DNA of 64,000 nucleotides from Polaromonas sp. (GTDB lineage Bacteria > Pseudomonadota > Gammaproteobacteria > Burkholderiales > Burkholderiaceae_C), in NCBI RefSeq assembly GCF_012927455.1, contig NZ_JABBPE010000001.1, positions 56,001 through 120,000 on the forward strand. The letters are read 5' to 3'. The notes beneath the pieces are model-generated. The model saw nothing but the letters and a program-made list of their open reading frames with translations, ran no database searches and was not told the DNA's origin. Made by a program: the position numbers and the translations under genes. Below, in pieces: positions 16,863 through 25,416 of this stretch (positions are counted from its first letter, which is position 1; each line of letters begins with the position of its first letter).

Positions 16863-17849
16863 TCACCGCTTATCGAAGGCCGCCTGCTCCAGTTGCAGGT
16901 ACAGATGCTCCACATTCCTGCTGTGCACGGAGTGGTAGGCCAACCAGTTTTTGAACTCGGGCAACTCCGAGCGCGCACCCGCCTCACCGAGGCTTACACC
17001 CTGCTGATAGGTTTTCTCGACCGTACTTTGCAACGCTGTCAGATAACGCTCCAGCTCCTCGAGACGGGCTACCGGCGCCACCGGCCCTTCGCCCGGAACC
17101 ACGACGCGGAGCGGCTGCCGCTTTAAAGCCTGCAGCGCACGCAACCAGGTCTCTATTTGCGCGTCCCGCGTATCAGGCACCCTGTCGATGGAAACCAGGC
17201 CGCCGGCAAACAGCACCTTCGAGGCGCGGTCGATCACGCCGATTGAGCCGGGCGATGAACTGCGTCCGTAGTAAACGATGTCGAGCCATCGTCCGGCGAC
17301 CTTGAGGCTGGCAGGGCCTTCGATGATGCGGGTCGGCGCTACGACCTGGGTACCCTGCATTTCGTCCTTGCCAAGGATGTCATTGAGGTTTTTTAAACAT
17401 TTATCGCAGCGTTGCTCAATCAGCTCGGCAGCAGCGCGGTGCGCAAGAATCGGTACACCTTGTAGCGCGAGTGCGCCATTGCCGAAGATGAACGCCGGGT
17501 GCTGATGGGTATTGATCACCAGCACGATGGGCTTGGAAGTCAGGCGCCGGACCGCCGCGAGCAACTCGGCGGCATAGCGTACGCTTGTGCCGGTATCAAC
17601 CACTATCACACCCTTGTCACCGATCAGAATGCCCTGGTTGCCAACCGCGCCGCGGTTCTCCGCAGTTGCTTCGGCATGTTGATTGACCACTGCATAAACC
17701 CCAGGCGCCAGCTGCTGCGGTGACGGCATCCGTTCTTCCGCCGCCATGGCCGGCAGCACGCCAACCGCCCCGACGAGCACTAACAACATCAGAATCAATG
17801 GCAAGATTCTTGCTTGAAATTGAGAACGCTGCGCGCCTTGTTGAGTCAT
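16863..17849 (-). CDS. metal-ligand-less MBL-fold exported protein (quinoprotein relay type)
   Basis: A 328-residue exported protein with the metallo-beta-lactamase outline ('GNQGILIGDKGVIVVDTGTS', 'VLVINTHQHPAFIFGN', 'VLFAGGLVSIDRVPD', 'VVPGEGPVAP'). Every metal-ligand position is changed: HxHxDH reads H-Q-H-P-A-F, the bridging Asp of 'GDL' is Gly, and the late 'PGHG' His is Glu. Start 17849 gives a clear signal peptide ending 'AMA/AEE'. It resembles the MBL proteins that accompany PQQ-dehydrogenases (quinoprotein relay system). A non-catalytic, perhaps binding or chaperone, role is inferred. It is divergent from the small Cys-rich gene at 17943. Confidence 0.7.
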   Translation of the reverse strand: MTQQGAQRSQFQARILPLILMLLVLVGAVGVLPAMAAEERMPSPQQLAPGVYAVVNQHAEATAENRGAVGNQGILIGDKGVIVVDTGTSVRYAAELLAAVRRLTSKPIVLVINTHQHPAFIFGNGALALQGVPILAHRAAAELIEQRCDKCLKNLNDILGKDEMQGTQVVAPTRIIEGPASLKVAGRWLDIVYYGRSSSPGSIGVIDRASKVLFAGGLVSIDRVPDTRDAQIETWLRALQALKRQPLRVVVPGEGPVAPVARLEELERYLTALQSTVEKTYQQGVSLGEAGARSELPEFKNWLAYHSVHSRNVEHLYLQLEQAAFDKR

Positions 17850-17942
17850 GGGTGACCCTTCAAAAATCCTTGCGGCTGTCGGCGGCGACAAACGCGATAA
17901 CCATCGCTGTTCCATGACTGTATTTCTGTTTGGAGGAGAGGC

Positions 17943-18293
17943 ATGCGACTTTCATCATCATTGAGCACCTTTTTGCTGCTTGCAGCAAACGCTGTGCCAC
18001 TGGCGGCCTTCGCCAATGACTTCCCCACCACTTCAAGGGTCGAGTACGTGCTTGAATGCATGAAAACGCACAATGGCAAATACGAATTTCTCTACAAGTG
18101 TTCGTGTGCGGTTGATGAAATAGCCAAGCAAGTGCCCTTCGATGAATATGTCGAAATTTCGACCGCCTTGCGGCATCAGACGATGGGAGGTCAGCGCGGC
18201 GCGGAATTCCGGGACCCTGCGAATGTCAAGGAAATGGCGGGCAAATACAAAAACATCGAACGTCGGGCTGCAGATGCATGTTTCGTCAAATAA
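17943..18293 (+). CDS. exported small Cys-containing protein of the xox cluster
   Basis: A 116-residue protein with a signal peptide ('FLLLAANAVPLAAFA/ND') and a good ribosome site (GGAGGAG) before the ATG. The mature part has four cysteines: one in 'YVLECMKTHNGKYE', two in 'YKCSCAVDEIA' and one near the end in 'AADACFVK', so two disulfides or a cofactor site are possible. No characterised family is recognised. It is followed after 10 bp by another exported protein, and both lie among PQQ-dehydrogenase accessory genes. Confidence 0.75.
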   Translation: MRLSSSLSTFLLLAANAVPLAAFANDFPTTSRVEYVLECMKTHNGKYEFLYKCSCAVDEIAKQVPFDEYVEISTALRHQTMGGQRGAEFRDPANVKEMAGKYKNIERRAADACFVK

Positions 18294-18303
18294 TGCACGC
18301 GGG

Positions 18304-18828
18304 ATGACGCGGCGCGGCGCCTGCCGCTACCTGCTTGCAGCCACGATGGGATCGGCGCTGTTCGTAGCGGCTGCGCAGGCAAGCACGAAAACAATCGCTT
18401 TGATGAAATTTGAACTAGTTGACGACACCGGCGATAGCGCCAGCGATGAAGCGCAAAAAGTCAGGCTGGCGATGATCAGTGAGCAGTTACGCATCGCCTT
18501 CACCGAAAATCGTCTGTACACAGTGGTAGACAACGCTCCGGCGGCTGCATTGATTGCGGACCTGGACAGTCGCTTCGCGCTACACGACTGCAACGGCTGC
18601 GATGTGGACATAGGCCGCGCCCTGGATGCTGATCGGGTTCTGACGGCTTGGGTGCAGAAAGTCAGCAATCTGATCCTGAATATCAACATACAGATTCGCG
18701 ATGTAAAAACCGGCCTCATCATGCTAAACAAATCGGTCGATATCCGCGGCAATACCGATGAAAGCTGGAGCCGGGGCATTCGTTACATGGTGCGCAGCAT
18801 GGTGGAAAAAAATCAGGCGAATCGCTGA
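18304..18828 (+). CDS. exported DUF2380-like protein of the xox cluster
   Basis: A 174-residue protein starting 'MTRRGACRYLLAATMGSALF', a signal peptide ending near 'AQA/STK'. The body ('TIALMKFELVDDTG', 'RIAFTENRLYTVVDNAPAAA', 'VLTAWVQKVSNLILNINIQI') resembles DUF2380/DUF3280 periplasmic proteins, which look like TolB-N-type domains. 'LHDCNGCDVDIGRALDADRV' carries a CxxC pair. Its function is unknown. It is found with PQQ-dehydrogenase relay genes and is convergent with the SoxYZ-like carrier gene. Confidence 0.7.
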   Translation: MTRRGACRYLLAATMGSALFVAAAQASTKTIALMKFELVDDTGDSASDEAQKVRLAMISEQLRIAFTENRLYTVVDNAPAAALIADLDSRFALHDCNGCDVDIGRALDADRVLTAWVQKVSNLILNINIQIRDVKTGLIMLNKSVDIRGNTDESWSRGIRYMVRSMVEKNQANR

Positions 18829-18908
18829 ATTCCCGGTGCTACAGCATCGGTTGCCGCAGCGGTTAAAAACACTTTTTTGCGGTTCCCCGCTCGACTGCTG
18901 CTATCAGG

Positions 18909-19736
18909 TTATTGCGGCGAAATCTTGAGCGCTGTGCTGAAGCTCAGATCGTGCGAATCCTGTACTTGTGCGGTCAATAAGCCTTCGGCCTTGGGAGTGA
19001 AATAGAAACGGAAATGCGGATTTTCACTGATTGAAAAATCAAGATCGGCCGTCATGACCGGCTTGCCCGCATAAGCAACCTCAACCTTGCGCACAAAGTG
19101 CGGAGAATCGTAGAGCCGGGTTAACTGGTTCATTGCCAGGCCGGACAGATTCGGATGGCGAATCATCAGTTGCGCCATCACCGTTTGGTTCAATTTCGGA
19201 TGGTCATCAGCTGCCAACTTTATCTTACCCAGACTGATAGCAGGCTCAGAGCTTTCCTTGCCTATGGGCACCGAACAACCCCCGGACGCTTTCAAATACA
19301 CCGTTGACATCGACAGCGCACCGTCGTTCATCTCGACCACGGCGCGTAGATGCGTGTACTGCTCGACCCGCACCCGGGTTTCAATATCGGCACGACCGCT
19401 TTCGGGCGTCATATGAAACACCGCCGCAACCGGCCCAGGATTGTTGTCCAGAATGAGGTGAATCGTTTTGATATATCGCTCCGAGGTCTGTGCCACCAGG
19501 GTCCTGATCGCCACCGGCACCACCGCCGCATCTTCAGCCCGTGCGGGCGCGCTCAACTCAATCAGCTTGGCACCGTTCTCATTGATGGGCCTGTCCTGAA
19601 AAAGGTGGACACGAAGTTTTAGCCAAATGGGGTTGTTCTGCGCGGACGGTGGCTGGTCGGCAGCGAACGACAACAGGGGCAACAACAGCGTGACTGCGGC
19701 AAGAAACTCACGGCGCAAGCAATCGTTCGATGTCAT
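18909..19736 (-). CDS. SoxYZ-like fused carrier, quinoprotein-associated
   Basis: A 275-residue exported protein joining a SoxY-like part (about 35-160) and a SoxZ-like part (about 175-275). The SoxY carrier-arm motif GGCG appears as 'SGGCSVP' with Cys154, internal rather than C-terminal because of the fusion. In sulfur oxidation SoxYZ carries the substrate on this Cys; the fused form found with PQQ alcohol dehydrogenases has no settled role. It lies 21 bp downstream of the zinc metallohydrolase gene on the same strand, so the pair is an operon. Confidence 0.8.
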   Translation of the reverse strand: MTSNDCLRREFLAAVTLLLPLLSFAADQPPSAQNNPIWLKLRVHLFQDRPINENGAKLIELSAPARAEDAAVVPVAIRTLVAQTSERYIKTIHLILDNNPGPVAAVFHMTPESGRADIETRVRVEQYTHLRAVVEMNDGALSMSTVYLKASGGCSVPIGKESSEPAISLGKIKLAADDHPKLNQTVMAQLMIRHPNLSGLAMNQLTRLYDSPHFVRKVEVAYAGKPVMTADLDFSISENPHFRFYFTPKAEGLLTAQVQDSHDLSFSTALKISPQ

Positions 19737-19757
19737 CTCGGATCTCCTTGTTGCAGC

Positions 19758-20735
19758 TCAATTTTCCCACTCCGCTTCTGTAAAAGCAACGGTCACATTG
19801 CGTGGATGAAAGGCTTCAAACAGTTGCCACTGGCCGCGCTCGGAAGCACCGACTTCGCCAACCGCCTGCTGAATCGAATGTCCGGCACGCACTGCCGCGC
19901 GCACCTCGACTTGCAGCGTACGCAAATACCGCCCTTGGGGAGCCATTGCTGCGGGCCACGTGCTGCTGACGGTGCCATGCCCGGGCACCACGCGCTTGGC
20001 CGCGATGCGACCCAAGCCCTTCATCGTTGCCAGCCATCCAGACAGCTTGCCATCGACGACGGGCACCCGCTCGCGGAACAACAAATCGCCCAGCCATAAC
20101 GTGCCACTCTTTTGATCGAACACCGTCAGGTCGTTGTCGGTGTGCGATGTCGGCCATGCCCGCAGAGTCAGTTTGCGCTTGCCCAGGTCGATGGTCTGGG
20201 AAGACTTGACCATCACGTCAGGTGGAACCAGAGCGCTTTCACGAGCATGTTCGAGACCCAGCGTGCGTTCCAGATATTTGAAGTAATAGGGGTGCCGCGC
20301 CGTCATTGAAGTGGCGAGATTTCGGTGCCCCACAAAATGCGGTTTGTCGACCGTGAATGCTGCATTGCCGTACACATGATCCGGATGCCCATGGGTATTG
20401 ATCACATAACAGATCGGCGCTTCCGTGCGCTTTTTGATGGCCTCGCGTAGCAAACGGCCCTCTGCAAAGCTGCCACCGCTGTCAATTACAGCAACGCATT
20501 TTTCGCCAATGATGAAACCAACGTTGGCAATTGCGCCGATATTTTCTGACGTCAACCCCTCCTCGTGCACGCCCTGATGCACAAATACGCCTGGTGCCAC
20601 CTCCTCTACCGGCAAGGCACCTGCCGCAACGGCATTTACGACAGTGAACACCATATAAAAACACACACTGCGCATGACGCACTTCGAGACGCGCTTGACG
20701 AACAGCCGTGTGCGCCACCCCCGCTTTTTTTTCAT
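19758..20735 (-). CDS. zinc MBL-fold hydrolase, quinoprotein relay type
   Basis: A 325-residue exported metallo-beta-lactamase-fold protein with intact zinc ligands: 'NTHGHPDHVYGN' (His115, His117, Asp119, His120), 'TSHTDNDLTVFD', 'LWLGDLLFRERVPV' and 'VVPGHGTV'. The start at 20735 ('MKKKRGWRTR') gives a membrane or signal segment ('VCFYMVFTVVNAVAAGA'); the frame stays open to 20867 but looks non-coding there. It matches the second metallohydrolase of the quinoprotein relay set and forms an operon with the SoxYZ-like carrier. The xoxF upstream region lies back to back with it. Confidence 0.8.
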   Translation of the reverse strand: MKKKRGWRTRLFVKRVSKCVMRSVCFYMVFTVVNAVAAGALPVEEVAPGVFVHQGVHEEGLTSENIGAIANVGFIIGEKCVAVIDSGGSFAEGRLLREAIKKRTEAPICYVINTHGHPDHVYGNAAFTVDKPHFVGHRNLATSMTARHPYYFKYLERTLGLEHARESALVPPDVMVKSSQTIDLGKRKLTLRAWPTSHTDNDLTVFDQKSGTLWLGDLLFRERVPVVDGKLSGWLATMKGLGRIAAKRVVPGHGTVSSTWPAAMAPQGRYLRTLQVEVRAAVRAGHSIQQAVGEVGASERGQWQLFEAFHPRNVTVAFTEAEWEN

Positions 20736-21060
20736 ATGAGATCGGTGTCCGTGTAATAAATACTGTTTTGCACTGCGCGAAAGAAATTCGTGATTTTTCA
20801 TCATGAATGCATTGCATCGAAAAATCAATCCCAGAACCTTCCCCTTGCACTTCGAGCGCCGTGCCATGAGTCGTCCGGTCGCGGACGGTCTTCACGGTGA
20901 GCCAAAGTCGTGCAGTTTCGCGCAATCCTGCCAGCGCTCCGAATGCCCAAGAATCGGAACATGTCGTCACCAGTTCTGTTCAGCTTCCAGTACAGGCATA
21001 AGTCTCCGTTTTACTGCTGGCGCCCTTGGTAAAACATGACTTCGCGACGCCAACTGTAGA

Positions 21061-21076
21061 TGGCACGCTAAATGCT
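21061..21076 (+). promoter_or_regulatory. sigma-54 (-24/-12) promoter of xoxF
   Basis: TGGCACGCTAAATGCT matches the RpoN consensus TGGCACG-N4-TTGCW at every fixed position but one, with the invariant GG and GC at correct spacing. The predicted start site near 21087 leaves a leader of about 85 nt before the xoxF ATG at 21173. A sigma-54 activator gene lies 5 kb downstream in the same cluster. Confidence 0.8.
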
Positions 21077-21172
21077 CTAAGTCATAGCCGACATGTTGTC
21101 GACTGTGAACATCTGCTGACGAAGGCCAAGCAGTTTATGTATTTCCGTATTTATTATTATTTGGAGACAAAC

Positions 21173-23002
21173 ATGTTTTTGAATGTAACCATGAGACATT
21201 TGTTGTGTGTCGCTGGAGCCGTCACTGCAAGCCATGCAGTGTGGGCGGATGCACAGCTAACCGAGGCCGCTGCAAGCCCAAAGAATTGGGCCATGCAAGC
21301 CGGCAATGAAGCCAATCACCGGTACAGCGCCTTAAAGCAAATCAACAGCGGCAACGTTAAAGACCTGCAGGTGGCGTGGACGTTCTCGACCGGCGTCTTG
21401 CGTGGTCATGAGGGGGGCCCGTTGGTCGTGGGCGACACCATGTATGTGCATAGCCCTTTCCCAAATAAGGTATTTGCGATCAATCTTGAAGACCAGAGCA
21501 TGCGCTGGAAGTACGAACCCAAGCAGGATCCGACGGTGATTCCTGTTATGTGCTGCGACACGGTTAATCGGGGCGTCGCATATGGCGACGGCAAAATCTT
21601 TTTGCAACAAGCTGATACGACACTGGTTGCCCTTGATCAGAAGACAGGCAAGGAAGTCTGGAAAATAAAGAACGGCGATCCGAAGGTCGGCGAGACCAAC
21701 ACCAACGCACCGCATATTTTTAAAGACAAGGTTTTGACGGGCATTAGCGGTGGCGAGTTCGGCGTGCGGGGCCGCATGACAGCCTATGACATCAGAACCG
21801 GCAAGGAAGCCTGGAAAGGCTACTCGGTCGGACCGGATGCTGACATGCTGATCGACCCCAATACGACCATGACGTGGACCAACGGAAAGATGGCGCCGGT
21901 TGGCAAAGACTCGTCGCTCAAAACCTGGTCCGGTGATCAATGGAAAATAGGCGGTGGCACTACCTGGGGGTGGTTCAGCTATGACCCGGCCACCAACCTG
22001 GTCTACTATGGCACGGGCAACCCCAGCACGTGGAACCCAGCACAGCGCCCGGGGGACAACAAGTGGTCGATGACGATTTTTGCGCGTGACCTTGATACCG
22101 GCAAAGCGAAATGGGTCTATCAGATGACGCCGCATGACGAGTGGGACTACGACGGTGTCAATGAAATGATTCTTGCCGACATCAACGTCAAAGGCCAGCC
22201 GCGCAAGGCACTGGTTCATTTCGACCGCAATGGCTTCGCCTACACGCTTGACCGCGTGACAGGTGAACTGCTGGTTGCAGAGAAGTTTGACCCCACCGTG
22301 AACTGGGCGTCGCATGTTGACATGAAGACGGGTCGTCCAGCCGTGATCCCCAAATACAGTACGGCCAAGGGCGGGCCAGACGTCAACACCAAAGGGGTGT
22401 GCCCCGCGGCACTGGGTACCAAGGATCAGCAGCCCGCCGCCTACTCTCCGCTGACAGGTCTGTTCTATGTGCCTACAAACCATGTTTGCATGGACTACGA
22501 GCCCTTCAAAGTGGATTACACCGCAGGACAACCTTATGTTGGCGCCACCCTTTCGATGTTCCCCGCCACTGGCAGTCACGGCGGCATGGGGAACTTTATC
22601 GCGTGGGATGCCGGCACCGGCAAAATCGTCTGGTCCAAACCGGAGAAGTTCTCAGTCTGGAGCGGGGTGTTGGCAACCGCCGGGGATCTGACTTTCTATG
22701 GAACCCTTGAAGGCTTTATCAAGGCCACCGACAAAAACGGTAAGGACTTGTGGAAATTCAAAACACCGTCCGGCATCATTGGCAACGTGACCACCTGGGA
22801 ATACAAAGGCAAGCAATATATCGGTGTGCTGTCGGGAATCGGCGGTTGGGCCGGAATCGGCATGGCAGCCGGCCTTGAGAAGGATACGGATGGTCTGGGC
22901 GCCGTCGGCGGCTACAAGGAATTGGCCAAATACACAGAACTCGGCGGCGTACTGACCGTGTTCGCAATACCCGGCATCTCGCCAATCGTCGCGGAAAAGT
23001 AA
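21173..23002 (+). CDS. xoxF: XoxF-type lanthanide-dependent methanol dehydrogenase
   Basis: A 609-residue PQQ beta-propeller enzyme. The adjacent-cysteine disulfide is Cys127-Cys128 in '[11 protein letters not shown]'. Metal ligands are Glu195 ('SGGEFGVRG') and Asn283 ('[10 protein letters not shown]'). The catalytic Asp325 is followed two residues later by Asp327 ('[10 protein letters not shown]'). That second Asp coordinates lanthanides in XoxF; calcium-type MxaF has Ala there. It oxidises methanol, to formaldehyde or formate, in the periplasm. The ATG at 21173 follows GGAG and opens a signal peptide ending near 'VWA/DAQ'. It is followed by its cytochrome and binding-protein genes; there is no mxaI small-subunit gene. 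Confidence 0.95.
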   Translation: MFLNVTMRHLLCVAGAVTASHAVWADAQLTEAAASPKNWAMQAGNEANHRYSALKQINSGNVKDLQVAWTFSTGVLRGHEGGPLVVGDTMYVHSPFPNKVFAINLEDQSMRWKYEPKQDPTVIPVMCCDTVNRGVAYGDGKIFLQQADTTLVALDQKTGKEVWKIKNGDPKVGETNTNAPHIFKDKVLTGISGGEFGVRGRMTAYDIRTGKEAWKGYSVGPDADMLIDPNTTMTWTNGKMAPVGKDSSLKTWSGDQWKIGGGTTWGWFSYDPATNLVYYGTGNPSTWNPAQRPGDNKWSMTIFARDLDTGKAKWVYQMTPHDEWDYDGVNEMILADINVKGQPRKALVHFDRNGFAYTLDRVTGELLVAEKFDPTVNWASHVDMKTGRPAVIPKYSTAKGGPDVNTKGVCPAALGTKDQQPAAYSPLTGLFYVPTNHVCMDYEPFKVDYTAGQPYVGATLSMFPATGSHGGMGNFIAWDAGTGKIVWSKPEKFSVWSGVLATAGDLTFYGTLEGFIKATDKNGKDLWKFKTPSGIIGNVTTWEYKGKQYIGVLSGIGGWAGIGMAAGLEKDTDGLGAVGGYKELAKYTELGGVLTVFAIPGISPIVAEK

Positions 23003-23178
23003 GTAACTAAGCAAATCGAATCGGCCGCCCGGCACATTCGTCGACCAGCTTTTGGGCGTGCATGTGCGAGCTGATTCGGTCGCTATTGTCTCTTTGTGGA
23101 TTGCATATCAAAAACACACAGGGACTGGCGTCCGGGTTCAGCCGGCGATGTCAGTTTCCTTTTTTATTAGGATATGGG

Positions 23179-23652
23179 ATGTTCATTCGTGCCACCGTTT
23201 TGAGCCTCAGTCTTGGGGTTTCTTTCGCAAACTTCGCAGCCACTGATAGCGCGGAAAAGCCCAATCTGACACAGCTACCGCCTGCCGCGCAAACGCCAAA
23301 CGCGAGTCCAACCGCAACGGCCGCGGGCGGCGCGCTGTACACCGTTGTGGAAACGAATAAGGTCGACGCCAAGACCCTCCAAGGCTGGCGAACTTGGCGA
23401 GCGCAGGCCTGCGAGCGCTGCCACGGCCCGGCCCAGGAAGGTTTGGTCGGGCCGTCACTTGTCAACAGCCTCAAAACGCTGACCAAAGAAGAATTCGTAA
23501 CAACGATCAAGATCGGGCGCGTCGACAAAGGCATGCCTAACTTCGGTGGCATTCAAAACGTGGTCGACAATCTTGACAACCTGTATGCCTACCTCAAGGG
23601 GCGATCAGACGGTGCTATAGCTGCCGGTCGTCTTGAAGCCATTGAAAAATAA
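23179..23652 (+). CDS. xoxG: XoxG-like cytochrome c
   Basis: A 157-residue exported class I cytochrome c. The haem site 'CERCHG' gives Cys78, Cys81 and His82, and the axial Met is Met119 in 'GRVDKGMPNF'. Start 23179, preceded by AGGATATGGG, opens a signal peptide ending 'NFA/ATD'; a Pro/Ala/Thr-rich linker follows (about 28-50). Directly behind xoxF, it should be the periplasmic electron acceptor of the dehydrogenase. Upstream in-frame codons to 23062 do not look coding. Confidence 0.9.
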   Translation: MFIRATVLSLSLGVSFANFAATDSAEKPNLTQLPPAAQTPNASPTATAAGGALYTVVETNKVDAKTLQGWRTWRAQACERCHGPAQEGLVGPSLVNSLKTLTKEEFVTTIKIGRVDKGMPNFGGIQNVVDNLDNLYAYLKGRSDGAIAAGRLEAIEK

Positions 23653-23701
23653 GTCGACCCCCGGCACCTCCTTTTGTGCTTTCGTGTAAAGGATTCCGCT
23701 T

Positions 23702-24595
23702 ATGTTTTCCCTGAAACTCAAGCAATTGCGCCGGACGCGATGCGCGACAAGGGCTTTGCTGGCCGGCCTGCTGGCATTTGCAACGTTTGCGCAGGCGCAA
23801 GATCAGCCTGGCAGCGAGCAGAAGGTACTGCGTGTTTGCCAGGACCCCAAGAACCTACCCATGTCCGATCAACAAGAGCACGGATTCGAAAACAGGATTG
23901 CCGCACTTTTCGCCCAAAAACTCGGCTGGAAACTGGAGCACACTTGGTATCCGCAGCGGATGGGTTTCATCCGCAATACGCTCAAGGCCAAAATACCGGA
24001 TACCGATATCTTCAAGTGCGATGTCGTGACTGGCGTATCGACCGATTTTGATCTTGGCTTGGCGACCAAACCGTATTTGTTCTCGACCTATGCGCTGGCT
24101 TATGTCAAGGGCAAAGGCCTCGACGAAATTAAAACACCGGAAGACTTACTCAAGCTGAAACGGTCGACACGGGACAAGCTCAAGATCGGAATATTTGCCA
24201 GATCACCGGCCTCCGACTGGCTGCTCAAGAATGGGCTTATCGGGCAGATGGTGTCGTTTCAGCCGCAAACTGGCGATCCTGAGCAGTATCCAGGTCAGCT
24301 GATTGACCGAGAACTGGCAAGCGGCAAGATCGATGTGGCGATCGCCTGGGGACCTATAGTCGGGTACTTCGCCGATCACACCAGCGGGGCGGCAATCACA
24401 GTGGTTCCATTCCAGCCAGAAGCTGATGGCATTCGGTATGGCTTTGGTATCGCGATGGGCGTCCGCTATGGTGAAAAGGCGTTGCGCGATCAACTCAATG
24501 CACTGATCGAATCAAGTCAGTCAGAAATTGCTGCCATCCTCAAGGAATATGCCGTTCCGACGGTTCGATCACCAATCGTGGCAAGCAAACGTTGA
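23702..24595 (+). CDS. xoxJ: XoxJ/MxaJ-like periplasmic binding protein
   Basis: A 297-residue protein of the quinoprotein dehydrogenase-associated binding-protein family (MxaJ/XoxJ). It has a signal peptide ending 'AQA/QDQ', then 'VCQDPKNLPMSDQQEHGFEN', 'DIFKCDVVTGVSTDFDLGL' and 'DVAIAWGPIVGYFA'. XoxJ binds XoxF and is thought to help its activation rather than transport a solute. The order xoxF-xoxG-xoxJ with short gaps indicates one transcript. Confidence 0.92.
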   Translation: MFSLKLKQLRRTRCATRALLAGLLAFATFAQAQDQPGSEQKVLRVCQDPKNLPMSDQQEHGFENRIAALFAQKLGWKLEHTWYPQRMGFIRNTLKAKIPDTDIFKCDVVTGVSTDFDLGLATKPYLFSTYALAYVKGKGLDEIKTPEDLLKLKRSTRDKLKIGIFARSPASDWLLKNGLIGQMVSFQPQTGDPEQYPGQLIDRELASGKIDVAIAWGPIVGYFADHTSGAAITVVPFQPEADGIRYGFGIAMGVRYGEKALRDQLNALIESSQSEIAAILKEYAVPTVRSPIVASKR

Positions 24596-24666
24596 CGGCC
24601 CTCCCTCCCGAGGCGCTGATTCTGTTGCTCTGCCTTTAAACGACCACCACATCGAGGAGAAAGACT

Positions 24667-25356
24667 ATGCAAGTACAGTTCCCGCGCTGTGCGGGTGCGG
24701 CGTTGGTTGCAATTTGTGTACTAATGGTCGCCGTGACTGGCGCTGTCCGTGCACAAGAAATTTCCCTTGCTGAAAATGTCCTTTTCCAGCGAAAACATTT
24801 CGGGAACATCAGAAATCCAACCACGCTTAACTACACCTTTCATCAAACTGCGAGTGGATCAGACGCGTTTGATGACAAGGTGTCGGTTGATATCTTGAAG
24901 CGTCACGCCGACGGTACTGCCTCGGTTGCCGCGCACTTTCTTACAGGCTCAAGAGAAATTCCTATCCCGCCGATTGATCACGCGCAAGGCAATCCGGTAA
25001 TTCTTGGATTTTTAGAACGTGACATTGCCGAGATGAAGCGGCTTACCGGTGGCTCGACCAGTTATTTTCGCAAGCGAATCCGCTTGGCGTTGGCGGCGTC
25101 AGAAGTCCCTGTCAAGAAAATCAAGGTGCCTTATCGGGGGGGTAAGGTCCACGCACAGGAGATCATGATTTACCCCTACTTGGATGACCCCTTAAAAGAA
25201 CGCCTGGGGAAATACGTCAGCAAGGGTTATGTTTTTATAACAAGCGAGGCTGTACCTGGCACCCTTTATCGAGTCTACACAACCATGGTGACTGCAGATG
25301 CTACACCCTCGGTGGCTACCAACATGGCAATTGCATTGGACGACAAGCCGGATTGA
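24667..25356 (+). CDS. exported protein of unknown function, xox cluster
   Basis: A 229-residue protein with a signal peptide ('AICVLMVAVTGAVRA/QE') and a GGAGAAAG ribosome site before the ATG. The mature part is mixed alpha/beta with segments such as 'NPTTLNYTFHQTASG', 'KRHADGTASVAAHFLTGSRE' and 'SKGYVFITSEAVPGTLY'. No cysteine or cofactor motif is seen and no characterised family is recognised. Being 71 bp behind xoxJ and before an ATP-grasp gene, it is probably part of the methanol-oxidation transcript. Confidence 0.8.
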   Translation: MQVQFPRCAGAALVAICVLMVAVTGAVRAQEISLAENVLFQRKHFGNIRNPTTLNYTFHQTASGSDAFDDKVSVDILKRHADGTASVAAHFLTGSREIPIPPIDHAQGNPVILGFLERDIAEMKRLTGGSTSYFRKRIRLALAASEVPVKKIKVPYRGGKVHAQEIMIYPYLDDPLKERLGKYVSKGYVFITSEAVPGTLYRVYTTMVTADATPSVATNMAIALDDKPD

Positions 25357-25416
25357 AGAAGAAGTTCTGAGAGGTTAGTGTGCCGGTCCATAGATATTTC
25401 ACACTGGGACGGGATC

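Noticed and set aside
20851..20866. -24/-12-like element on the minus strand before the zinc MBL gene
   Set aside because: The -24 part (TGGCACGG) is perfect but the -12 part lacks the invariant C, so it is not listed as a promoter.
20872..20887. CGTCCG-N4-CGGACG inverted repeat as activator site for xoxF
   Set aside because: Right distance for an upstream site but GC-rich and not found before the GlxA-type gene; insufficient support.
21332..22579. 415-codon open frame antisense to xoxF
   Set aside because: xoxF is unmistakable in the other strand; the antisense frame has no ribosome site or recognisable domain.
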